A stretch of DNA of 64,000 bases from assembly GCF_026745355.1 (NCBI RefSeq), contig NC_079204.1:56734342-56798341 (forward strand). Reading direction: 5' to 3'. This stretch comes from Beta vulgaris subsp. vulgaris (taxonomy: Eukaryota; Streptophyta; Magnoliopsida; Caryophyllales; Amaranthaceae). Of this stretch, positions 33,401-45,400 are shown one piece after another (within the stretch, counting starts at the first letter, position 1; each line of letters opens with the position of its first letter). The notes beneath the pieces are model-generated. The model had not been told where the DNA came from, made no database searches, and saw only the letters and a list, made by a program, of their open reading frames with translations. The translations under genes were made by a program, and so were the position numbers.

Positions 33401-36400
33401 GAAATGAGTCATATGGATTGGAACGAATATATGGATGCATTTACGTTCATTTCGAGGCAATTTTGGATTTCACGAAAAATGAACAAATGGGGGTGTTCAC
33501 AGTCTTTTCGAGGCAAGGAAAATGGTGCCAAGCACCGTGCAACGTTATAAGTCACGTTGGCACTCATATGAATGTTTCGGGAGAAAATATGACCAGACCC
33601 AAAGAAGTCTAAATTTGTCCAAAAAACAGCGAAAATTGAAGGTTACACATTTTCGGACTTTCTCGGGGCCCGAGCTCCGGACGCCACAGGATACTTCCTT
33701 GGGACACGGGAGTTCATTGTATAGGAGTCATAGGGCTTGGAACGAATATATGGTTGCCTTTACGTTCATTTCGAGGCAATTTTGGGTTTCACGAGAAATG
33801 AATAAATGAGGTGTTCAAAGGCTTTTCGAGGCAATGCAAATGGTGCCAAGCACCTGCGCAACATTAAAAGTCACGTCGACACTCATAGGAATGTTTCTAG
33901 AGAAAATATGACCAGGCCCGGAGAAGTCCAAATATGTCCCAAAAACAGCAAAAATTGAAGGTTATATTACATGTTTTCGGACTTTCCCTGAGCCTGAGCT
34001 CCGAACGCCAAGGAATACTTCCTTGGGATAGGGGAGGCCATTGGAAATGATTCATATGGTTTCGAAGGAATATATGGATGCCTTTACGTTCATTTCGAGC
34101 CAATTTTGGGTTTCACGAGAAATGAACAAATGGGGATGTTCACAGGCTTTTCGAGGCAAGGGAAATGGTGCCAAGCACCGGCGCAACGTTACAAGTCACG
34201 TCGGCACTCATATAAATGTTTCGGGCGAAAATTTGACCAGGCCCAAAGAAGTCTAAATATGTCCAAAAAACAGCCAAAATTGAAGGTTATAATACACGTT
34301 TTCGGACTTTCCCGGGCCCGAGCTCCGGACGCTACGGGATACTTCCTTGGGACACGGGAGATCATTGGAAATGAGTCATATGGATTGGAACGAATATATG
34401 GATGTCTTGACGTTTATTTCGAGACAATTTTGGGTTTCACGAGAAATGAACAAATGGGGGTGTTCACAGGCTTTTCGAGGCAAGGCAAATGGTGCCAAGC
34501 ACCCCCACAATGTTAAAAATGATCTGGGCACTCTTAGTAATGTTTCGGGAGAAAATATGACCAGACCCGGAGAAGTCCAAATTTGTCCCAAAAACAGCTA
34601 AAGTTAAAGGTTATAATATACGCTTTCGGACTTTCCCGGGGCCCGAGCTCCGGACGCCACGGGAGGTCATTGTATAGGAGTCATAGGGTTTGGAACGAAT
34701 ATATGGATGCCTTTACGTTCATTTCGAGACCATTTTGGGTTTCACGAGAAATGAAGAAATGGGGTGTTTAGAGCCTTTTCGAGGCAATGCAAGTGGTGCA
34801 AAGCACCCGCACAACGTTACAAGTCACGTCGGCTTTCCTAGAAACGTTTTGAGAGAAAATATGAACAGGCCAGGAAAAAGTACAAAATGTCTAAAAAGCT
34901 GCCAAAATTGAAGGTATAATACACGCTTTCGAAATTTCACAGGGTCCGAGCTCCGGACACCAAGGGATGCCTCATCGGGACATGGGAAGTCATTGTAAAG
35001 GAGTCATGTGGCTTACAACGAATATGTCGATGCATTTACGTTCATTTTGAGGAAATTTTGGGTTTCACGAGAAATGAACAAATGGGGTATTCACAGGCAT
35101 TTCGAGGCAATGCAAATGGTGTCAATAACCCGCGCAACGTTACAAGTCACGTCGTCACTCCTAGGAATGTTTCTGGAGAAAATATGACCAGGCCCGAAGA
35201 AGTCCAAATATGTCCCAAAAACAGCCATAATTGAAGGTTATAATACATGCTTTCGGACTTTTCCATGGCCCGAGTTTCGGATGCCATGGGATACCTCCTT
35301 GGGACACGGGAGGTCATTGAAAATGAGTCATATGGCTTAGGACAAATATATGAATATATTTACGTTCATTTCGAGGCAATTTTGGGTTTCACGAGCAATG
35401 AACAAATAAGGGTGTTCAACGGCTTTTCGAGGCAATGCAAATGGTGTCACACACTCACACAATGTTACAAGCCACGTCAGCATTTCTAGGAATGTTTCGG
35501 GAGAAAATATGACCACGCCCGGAGAAGTCCAAATATGTCCCAAAAACAGCAAAAATTAAAGGTTACAATACACGCTTTCGGACTTTTCCGGGACCCGAGC
35601 TCCGGAAGCTACATGATACCTACTTGGGACACGAGAGGTCAGTGGAATAAAGTCATATGGCTTGGAACGAATATAAGGATGCCTTTACGTTCATTTCGAG
35701 ACAATTTTGAATTTCGCGAGAAATGAACAAATGGGGGGTGTTTAGAGGCTTTTCGAGGCAAGGCAAATGGTTTCAATCCCCCGCGCAACATTACAAGTCA
35801 CATCGGCACTCCTAATAATGTTTCAGGAGAAAAAAATGATGAAGGCCGGAGAAGTCCTAATATGTCCCAAAAACAACCAAAATTGAAGGTAATAATACAC
35901 GCTTTCGGACTTTCCCGGGATCCAAGATCCGGATGCCACGGGATACCTCCTTGAGACATGCGAGATCATTGGAAAGGAGTCATATGGCTTGGACTAAATA
36001 TATGGATTCCAATACGTTCATTTCGAGACAATTTTGGGCTTCACGAGAAATGAACAAATGGGATGTTTAGAGGCTTTTCGAAGCAATGCAAATGGGGCCA
36101 AACACCCGCGAAATGTTACAAGTCACGTCGACACTCCTAAAGTTGCTTCGAGGGAAAATATGAATTGGCTCAGAGAAGTCAAAATATGTCCCTTAAAACA
36201 GCAAAAATTGAAGGTTATAATACACGCTTTTGGACTTTCCCGATAGCCGAGCTCTGGACGCCACATGATACCTAATTGGGAAACGGGAGGTTATTGGAAT
36301 GGAGTCATATGAATTGGAACAAATATAAGGATGCCTTTACGTTTATTTCGAGGCAATTTTGGGGTTCACGAGAAATGAACAAATGGGGGTGTTCAGAGGC

Positions 36401-39400
36401 TTTTCGAGGCAAGGCAAATGGTTGCAATCCCCCGCGCAACATTACAAGTCACATCGGCACTCCTAAGAATTATTCGGGAGAAAAAAAATGATCAAGCCTC
36501 GAGAAGTCCAAATATGTCTCAAAAACAACCAAAATTGAAGGTAATAATACACGCTTTCGGACTTTCCCAGGACCAAAGCTCCGGATGCCACGAGATACCT
36601 TCTTGGGACGTGCGAGGTCATGGGAAAGGCGTCATATGACTTGGACTGAATATATGGATTCCAATATGTTCATTTCGTGACAATTTTGGGTTTCACGAGA
36701 AATGAAAAAATGGGATGTTTAGAGGCTTTTCGAGGCAATGCAAATGGTGCCAAACACCCGCGCAATGTTACAAGTCACGTCGGTATTCCTTAAATTGTTT
36801 CTAGAGAAAATATGACCTGGCCCGGAGAAGTCCAAATATGTCCCTAAAAAAGCAAAAATTGGAGGTACGCTTTTGGACATTCTCGCGGCCGAGCTCCGGA
36901 TGCCACAGGATACCTCCTTGAGATACGAGAGGTCATTGGAAAGGAGTCATATGGCTTGGAACGAATATATGGATGCCTTTACGTTCATTTTGAGGCAATT
37001 TTCGGTTTCACCAGAAATGAGCAAATAAGGGTGCTCAGAGGCTTTTCAAGACAAGACAAATGGTGCCCAGCACTCGCGCAACGTTACAAGTCACGTCTGC
37101 ACTCCTAGGAATGTTTCGGGAGAAAATATGACCAGGCCCAGAGAAGTCCTAATATGTTTCTTAAAACATCAAAAATTGAAGGTTATAGTACACGCTTTTG
37201 GACTCTCCCGGGGCCCGAGCTCCAGACGCCACTGAATACCTCCTTGGGACACGGGAGGTCATTGGAAAGGAGTCATATGGCTTTGAACGAATATATGGAT
37301 GCCTTTACATTCATTTCGAGACAATTTTGGGTTTCACGAGAAATGAACAAATGGGATGTTTAAAGGCTTTTCGAGACAACACAAATGGTGTCAAACACCC
37401 TCACAACGTTACAAGTTACGTTGGCACTCATAGGAATATTTCGAGAGAAAATATGATGAGGCTTGGAGAAGTCCAAAGATGTCCCAAAAATAGCCAAAAT
37501 TGAAGGTTATAATACACGCTTTCGGACTTTCCCGGGGGCCGAGCTCCGGACGCCACAGGATGCTTCCTTGGGACATGGGAGGTCATTGTAAATGAATCAT
37601 ATAGCTTGGAACGAATATATGGATGCATTTACGTTCATTTCGAGACAATTTTGGGTTTCACGAGAAATGAACAAATGTGGGTGTTTAGAGGCTTTTCGAG
37701 GCAAGGCAAATGGTGCCAAGCACCCACGTAATGTTATAAGTTGTATCGGCACTCGTAGAATGTTTTGGGAGAATATATGATGAGGGCCGGAGATGTCGAA
37801 ATATTTCCCAAAAACATCCAAAATTTAAGGTACAAGTGGGCAAGATGCCCTCTAGTTGATACTATTTTATCATTGCTCGAGTGCACGTAATCATCCACTT
37901 CAAGTATCTTGTTCCTACCCCTTCTATATTATCTAATGTCTATCTTCTTAATCAAATTAAATTTCTTACTTTATTTTTGTGCCATATAAAATTTCACTTA
38001 TGTTATCACTTGGTATCTTTTATGGAAAAAAAACAAATGCATCTTTATTTCTTTAGTTTTAACAAATACTTCTATATCTAGCATATGTTAATTAGTTAAG
38101 TTTGTTCTCAACTTTTCTCACTAGAAGATACGAGTTAGTTTTTTCTGAAGTGTCAACAAAATATTTATTAACTAAATTTATTACCTAATAACTTCTTACT
38201 TCTCATCATATGTTTATATGTTATAACCTTTAATAAGTCATTTACATATATGTGAATTGAAATACTAGTGAAATGAATCCCAGAAAAAAGATTATGAAAT
38301 AAATAACAAACTTAACACTATAACCTTTAATAAGTCATTTACATATATGTGAATTGAAATGTAACACCCCCAAAATCCACGCGCGCCTACCACTGCTGCG
38401 TCGCGTCGACCTCGGGGGCGTTACCGCCGCGATGGAACGCAAGGCATAATAAGGGTTAACGATAACTTAAAACATTAACTTGAAAACTAAAATGCAGCGG
38501 AATTAAAATATAAATACAACTCGGGAATCATCAATGACCCCTTTCATTCAAACCACAAGCCATATATAAGTCTTAGAAAAACCAATAATACTTATTTCAA
38601 AATGCTTTAATGTAAATACCCAAGCCTAGTCCCCGTATGCTCGAGATTATGCAGCAGCACCAGCACACCTAGTCTGCTCCCCATTGTAGCATCAATGGTT
38701 CATCGCAGTTCATCAAACACATAATAACACACAATCAGCTATGCTGAGTACGTAATGAACTATTGAATACATGTAAACATAATAATTCACACATGAACAA
38801 TCTTAAGCATGATGCTACACTATGTTACATCCTTTATCCTTTAACCTTTAATCTTTAATCTTTAATTGGCATCGAACGGGCACCGTCATCTTACTAGAAT
38901 CATACGGGCTACTGAATCCTTAACAGACACTAGGTCTGTTAGATGAAATGCAAATACGGTTTTGTTCCGTCTCACACCCATCACCTTAGTATGCATACCC
39001 CCAAGATCGAACGGAACCTTCCGCCTACTTGAGTGTCAAAAATATAAGGACACTACTGTCGTCACAGTAGGCCTGCGTAGGAGCGTAGGACAAGTCCCAC
39101 ACTCCCCCCATTGTTCATCACTTGTAGGGAGTCCAGCTACAAGATATTGCCATAATTCATTTTAATATTAACCATTCATTTCATAACCACATATATTCAT
39201 TTACCTGTTCTCTTAGTTACAATGCTCAAATCGTATCTCTTGTAACAATATTGTTACACTATGGATACATAGAATCATTTACCTGTACTCTTAGTTAGAA
39301 TGCTCAAATTGTATCTCCTGTAACAACCTTGTTACACTATGGATACATAGAATTATTTACCTGTCCTCTTATGCTCGAATCATATCTCTTGTAACAACCT

Positions 39401-42400
39401 TGTTACACTATGGATAGATTAAAAATGCTCTTTGAAATACTACGATAGAATTACGCATTCCAATGCAACATATCAATTTCAATTACAAATGTCTAACCAG
39501 ACAATCTCAATCAATCAAACATTCCCTATCATGCTTCTAGGTTCCAATAACATAGATTGCAACCTAATCATGATACTAATACTTGGGATTAAACTGGTAC
39601 GCGTACGTACCTTGTAACGGAGAATTTTCGCTGTCTTAATCGAACGTTCCGCTTATGAAATTGGGACCTAAACCGTTAAATAAAAGCTTTAGTGCTACAT
39701 CGTTGGTAATATTAACAACTACTACGTAACTAAGACTACGGTTTAATAATTCGACGTAAACGATAACTAAACCCCTTGTTTGTGAATTTTCGTTACTTTT
39801 CTATTATAAAGAGTTTAACGTCTTTTAGGAGTCAAAGCTAGTGAACATACTAATATTAGTTAGTGTCATTAGTCCACTATCTTTACCAAACCAATTAAAT
39901 TATAAGTCCAACCATGTTTTATGTCCAAAATCTTATGTCCAAAAGTCTTAGGTCTAATCCAGTATTATGTCCAAAAGTCAGATTCGCAACTTTAGTTAGA
40001 AATAAAATAACTAATTAACTTGAATTATTAATTAACTGATTATACTTAACATAATTATGAAAACAGAATTTATTAATAATTTAATATAATATACCTATTG
40101 GTTTCGAACCACTAGACTCGCCGGCGGGGCAACTCCGGCGACCCTCTAGCTGCGCACCACCACAGCAGCCTCACGGCCCGGACCGCTCGCACACCACTCT
40201 CGCGCACGATCCGCTCGCGCTCGTCGCGCAGCCTTCGCACAGCACTCGAGCTTCGTCGCTCGTCTCGAAACACCGCATACACACACGCCCTTAGCCTCGC
40301 TCGTCGCGCACAGCGTTGCAACTCGCTCGCCCTCGCTCGCACCCTCGACTTCACTCACTGCACAATACTCGCACGTCGCTCGCACCCTCGAGTTGACCTT
40401 CGAACGCCACTCGAGCTTCGTCGCTCGTCTCGAACACCGCACAGCAGCGTCACTCACTTGCACACCTCGACGATGATCCGCGAAGGGACCCGGCGAAGGA
40501 GACGAAGAGAGGAACGAGCGGCGAGAGAGAGAGAGAGGAGATGAAGAGCAGCAAGAGGGAAGGGGAGAACAGCGAGAGAGAGGGAGAAGGAAGGCAGATG
40601 ACGGCTGAGGGAGAAAGGAGAATTTAGGGTTTCTAAAAATTTTCTCCTCTTCTTTTCCTTTTTATAGCCTTCTCAAAGTGGTAACTCTAGTCGGGTGAAC
40701 TCGGTTTAACCTTTATAAATCCGAAATTAACACAACCGACTCGTATTAATATTATTATATTCTTATTATTCTGTAATTACTACTAAAATCCTTTTTATTC
40801 ACTTCTTTATATTTTCTTAATTATTACGAATTAATTCCAAAAATACGGAGTATTACAGGCTTTCCCCCTTAAAAGAAGTTTCGTCCCGAAACTTGGAGGT
40901 AGCCAGTCTTAACGACGATCTTTTGCACTTCTAAGTCCCAAAATTTCATAAGCGTTTTCTAACGTTCGCACAACAGATCAACAATAACTACAAATAACTA
41001 TCATAATTAACATACTTTAGGGTGAAAGCGCGAAATTCTATCGCATTCTTCCCCCTTAAAAGAAAAGTTACGTCCCCGTAACTCACATACCTCTTGAAAA
41101 AGCTCAGGGTACTTCAGACGCATTGCATCTTCGGCTTCCCAGGTGGCTTCTTCAGTATTTTGATTTCTCCACAACACTTTGACAATTCTGATGTCCTTAT
41201 TCCTCGTACTATGCACTTTGCGGTCCAGGATCTGGACAGGTTTCTCCTCATAAAATAAGGTTTCCTCTATTTCGACATTTTCCGGTTCAAGTACATGTGA
41301 CTCATCCGGTACGTATCTCCGGAGTTGGGATACGTGAAACACATTATGGACCCTTTCTAAGTTATTGGGCAAATGTAGGCGATAAGCGACTTTGCCTACT
41401 CTCGCCAGAATCTCATATGTACCTATGAATTTAGGGCTTAGCTTCCCCTTTTTCCCGAATCGCATCACTCCTTTCATTGGAGACACCTTAAGCAATACTT
41501 TTTCCCCGACTTCGTAATTCTCATCCCTTCGCTTCTGATCCGCATAGGATTTCTGCCTGTCCTGTGCAGCCTTAATCTTTTCTTGAATGAATCGCACTTG
41601 ATCCACTGTCTCCTGAATCATCTCAGGTCCTAACACCACAGTCTCACTAATGTCGTTCCAACATAATGGGCTACGGCACTTTCTCCTATATAGTGCTTCG
41701 AATGGTGCCATCTTAATACTAGCATGGTAGCTGTTGTTGTATGAGAATTCTATGAGGTCTAAATGGTCTTCCCATGATCCTTGGTATTCTAAGGCACACG
41801 CTCTCAACATGTCCTCTAAGGTCTGAATAGTTCTTTCGGTTTGACCGTCTGTAGCTGGGTGAAAGGCTGTACTCATCAATAGCTCACTACCAAATGCTTC
41901 CTGAACCTTTTTCCAGAAATTCGAAAGGAATCGCGAATCTCTATCTGATACTATACTCGTGGGTACTCCATGCAATCGAATGACATTTTTCACATAGGCC
42001 TTGGCTAAGGCTTCCATACTCCACATATCTTTCATAGGTATGAACCTTGCTGTTTTGGTTAGTCTGTCTACATTCCCATTTCCATGTCGCAATGTCTAAA
42101 GGTTGAATCTTTCCTTGAGGTCTCTTGTGTTCACTTTTGACTTTCTGGCACGTTAGACATTTTGAAACAAATTCAGCTACTGCTCTTTTCATCCCAGGCC
42201 ACCAGAACATCTTCTTGAGGTCCTTATAAACTTATTCCCCCTGGGTGGACGGAATAAGTCGTGTTATGACCCTCACCCATTATCTTTTGTTTCAATTCTT
42301 CACATTTTTGTGGCACACACCACCTACCCTTATATCTTATGCTTCCATCCTCATGGATCGCAAACCCTTCTGCTTTTCCCTCCTTAAGCTTTGCTTTGAC

Positions 42401-45400
42401 TCGCTCAAGCTTCACATCCCCAGGTTGACTCTCTCTATTTCGTCTAGAAAGTTGGGCTCGATGGTTAAGGCACTCAGCAATCTTTCTACCTCCCCTTCAT
42501 GAACAACTTCTATCTGGAGTCTAGAAACTCCTCACAAAGTTTGTCGGCAACGACTAATGTATTCAGGCTATGGCTAGACTTGCGACTTAACGCATCAGCA
42601 ACGACGTTGGCTTTACCCTCATGGTACTGGATGTCTAAGTCATAGTCCTTGATGAGCTCTAACCATCTCGCTGTCTCATATTAAGGTCTTTCTGGGTGAA
42701 GATGTATTTGAGACTTTTGTGATCGTGAAGATTCGACAAGTCACCCCGTAAAGGTAGTGTCTCCAGATTTTTAGGGCAAACACTATTGCGGCCAATTCTA
42801 AGTCTGTGTTGGGTAATTGACTTCATACGGCTTCAACTGCGAGACGCATAAGCTATGACCTTCCCATTTTGCATAAGAACACAACCCAACCCATTCTTGG
42901 ACGCATCACTATACACATCATATCCCTCATTCCCTTAGGCAAGGTTAGGACAGGGGCTGATGTTAACCTTACTTTGAGCGTTTGAAACGCTTTCTCACTG
43001 TCCTCATTCCAGTTAAACCTACAATCCTTCTTCATCAAATGGTCATGGGCTTTGCTATTTTGGAGAAGTCTTTCACAAATCTCCTATAGTAACCGGCTAA
43101 ACCCAAAAAGCTTCTTATGTCTGTGACATTCTTTGGAGTAGGCCATTCACTCACGGCTTTGATCTTTGCAGGATCTACTGACACACCCTCCTTGGAGAAA
43201 GTGACCCAAAAATGACACTCTTTCCAACCAAAATTCACATTTCGAAAACTTCGCATATAGTTGGTTGTCCCTAAGTGTCTGCAAAATGACTCTCAAATGA
43301 CCCTCATGGTCCTCCTTGCTCCTAGAATAGATCAGTATATCGTCTATGAAACAACGACAAATTGTATCGAGGTAGGGTCGAAAGATCCTATTCATAAGAT
43401 CCATGAAAACTGCAGGTGCATTAGATAACCCAAAAGGCATTACCGTAAACTCATAGTGGCCATATCTAGTCCTGAAGGCAGTCTTAGGTATATCATGATC
43501 AACAATCCTCAATTGATGGTAACCTGACCTTAAGTCTATTTTGGAGAACATCCCCGCACCCTGAAGTTGGTCGAACAAGTCATCAATCCTAGGCAATGGG
43601 TACTTGTTTTTCACAGTGACATTGTTCAACTCTCGATAGTCTATACACAACCTCAAACTACCATCCTTCTTTTTCACAAATAAGACAGGTGCTCCCCATG
43701 GTGACATGCTAGGTCTAATATACCCTTTGTCTAGTAGTTCCTCCAACTGGTTTTTCAACTCGTTCATTTCTGCTGGAGCCATTCGATATGGGGCTTTCGA
43801 AATTGGTCCAGTCCCAGGTACTAGGTCAACGGTGAACTCTACATCTCTCCTTGGTGGCATACCAGGTATATCTTCAGGAAAAACATCCTGAACTCTCGGA
43901 CTACTGGCACATCCTCAGGTCTTAGATCATCCTCAACTCTTCTCACCGAGCACATAAAGAGAGGCCATCCCTTGTCTACATAGTTCTTAAGTTGTAAGGC
44001 ATTGATCACCTTAATCCGGGTTCTCGAGGTATTCTCCTATATGACACTCTTTTTCCCAAAGGATCTCTCAGTTCCACTTTCTGCGCATCGCATCTATCTT
44101 AGCCATGTACTTTCCAAGCCAATCCATCCCCAAAATAACGTCTAGGTTTGATAAGTTAAACTCTATCAGGTCAGAAGGAAAGAAACTCTCTCCTATTTTC
44201 AGTGGCACTTTTAGAAATCTTTTAGAGCAATTAACAGTCTCCCAGACGGAATGACTATAGGCATAGAAATCGACTCAGACTCGATCAATGTTAAAGTCCT
44301 AACAGTTGAATGGGCAATAAATGACAATGATGCTCCAGAATCAAACAATACTTTAACAGGAGTGGAGTTGATAGAAAATGTACCCGAGACAACATCCCTT
44401 CGAGCCTCTTGTTCTCTAGTCGACATCATATACAGCTTCCCCTTGCCCTTATCTTGGGAATTGGTTGCATTGTTCCCATTAGATGTCTGATTATTGGTGT
44501 TGGTTAAGGCTTGGAGTAGTTAGAATTCCCATTGTAAGCACTTCCCCCATTTCCATTCCCGTTTCCATTTCCATTTCGGGGCTTGTCCCCATAATTCCCA
44601 TTCTTTTGGCCATTAGGGTTGATCAGTTTGTTCTTCGAGTAGCACTCATATGCCCTATGCCCCAATTTCCCGCATTCTCGACATTCCACCTTGTTACCCT
44701 CACAGTCTCTACCAGGATGGTTGTTAGGGCACTTTCTACACCTATACACACGCTCAGATCTGCGGTTATTGGTGTTGTTGGGATTAGCGTTGTTGTTATT
44801 GGGTCCCTTACCGAAATTCCTTTGAGGGTCTTGATGGTTTTGGTTCCCATTATGCTTCTTCTCAAACTTCTGGACCTCAGGGTTTGGATTATCCTTTCGT
44901 TTCTCACCCTGCTTACCCCTTCCTCTCTCTTCCTGATGGCATAAAGATGAGCAGCTTTGCCAAACACATGATCTAAAGAGGTGAATGTATCTCCCCCTAG
45001 TCTTCCTTGCAGGTCAAGGGTAAGTCCTAGTTCGAAACGTGAGGCTTTAGATTCCTCAGTAGGTGCTATTTCCGGGGCAAATCTCATCAGCTCGATGAAT
45101 TTCCGGTAGTACTCCTCAACAGACAGAGTCCCTTGTTCCAACATCATAAATTCTGGGCTTTCTGCTTCTTAAGGTATGGAGGGTAATATTTGTCCCTTAA
45201 GGCCTTTTTGAAAGTTTCCCACCCAAAACCAGGCTGACTCAGGAGGTTGCTCTTAGCTTGGGTCCACCAGAAATGAGCATCTCCCTGAAGGTAGTAGCTC
45301 GCTAAGGGCACAGTTTTCTCATCAGGGCAGGATAAGGTGAAGAAAAGTTTATCGAATTCCCCAACCCAGTTCTCTAATTCTTCAGGTCCCCCTTTCCCAT

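Noticed and set aside
32432..37821. Many 60-136-codon open frames with similar peptides such as [10 protein letters not shown] and [10 protein letters not shown]
   Set aside because: They are the satellite monomer read in different frames on both strands, with no start context or codon signal.
32358..37831. Regularly spaced ~324-bp repeats that might suggest a CRISPR-like array
   Set aside because: The whole unit repeats without unique spacers, the period is far too long, and the setting is a plant nuclear intron.
38962..39165. 67-codon open frame present twice (also 46687-46890)
   Set aside because: It lies within the LTR and is antisense to the element; duplication reflects the LTR pair, not a gene family.
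40112..40463. Arg/Ala/Ser-rich open frames of 80 and 105 codons (repeated at 47822-48173)
   Set aside because: They come from the GC-rich block of the LTR, have no domain, and are duplicated only because the LTR is.
44251..44944. Plus-strand open frames of 79 and 153 codons
   Set aside because: They are antisense shadows of the gag/protease region, with Ile/Pro/Ser bias from the complementary strand.
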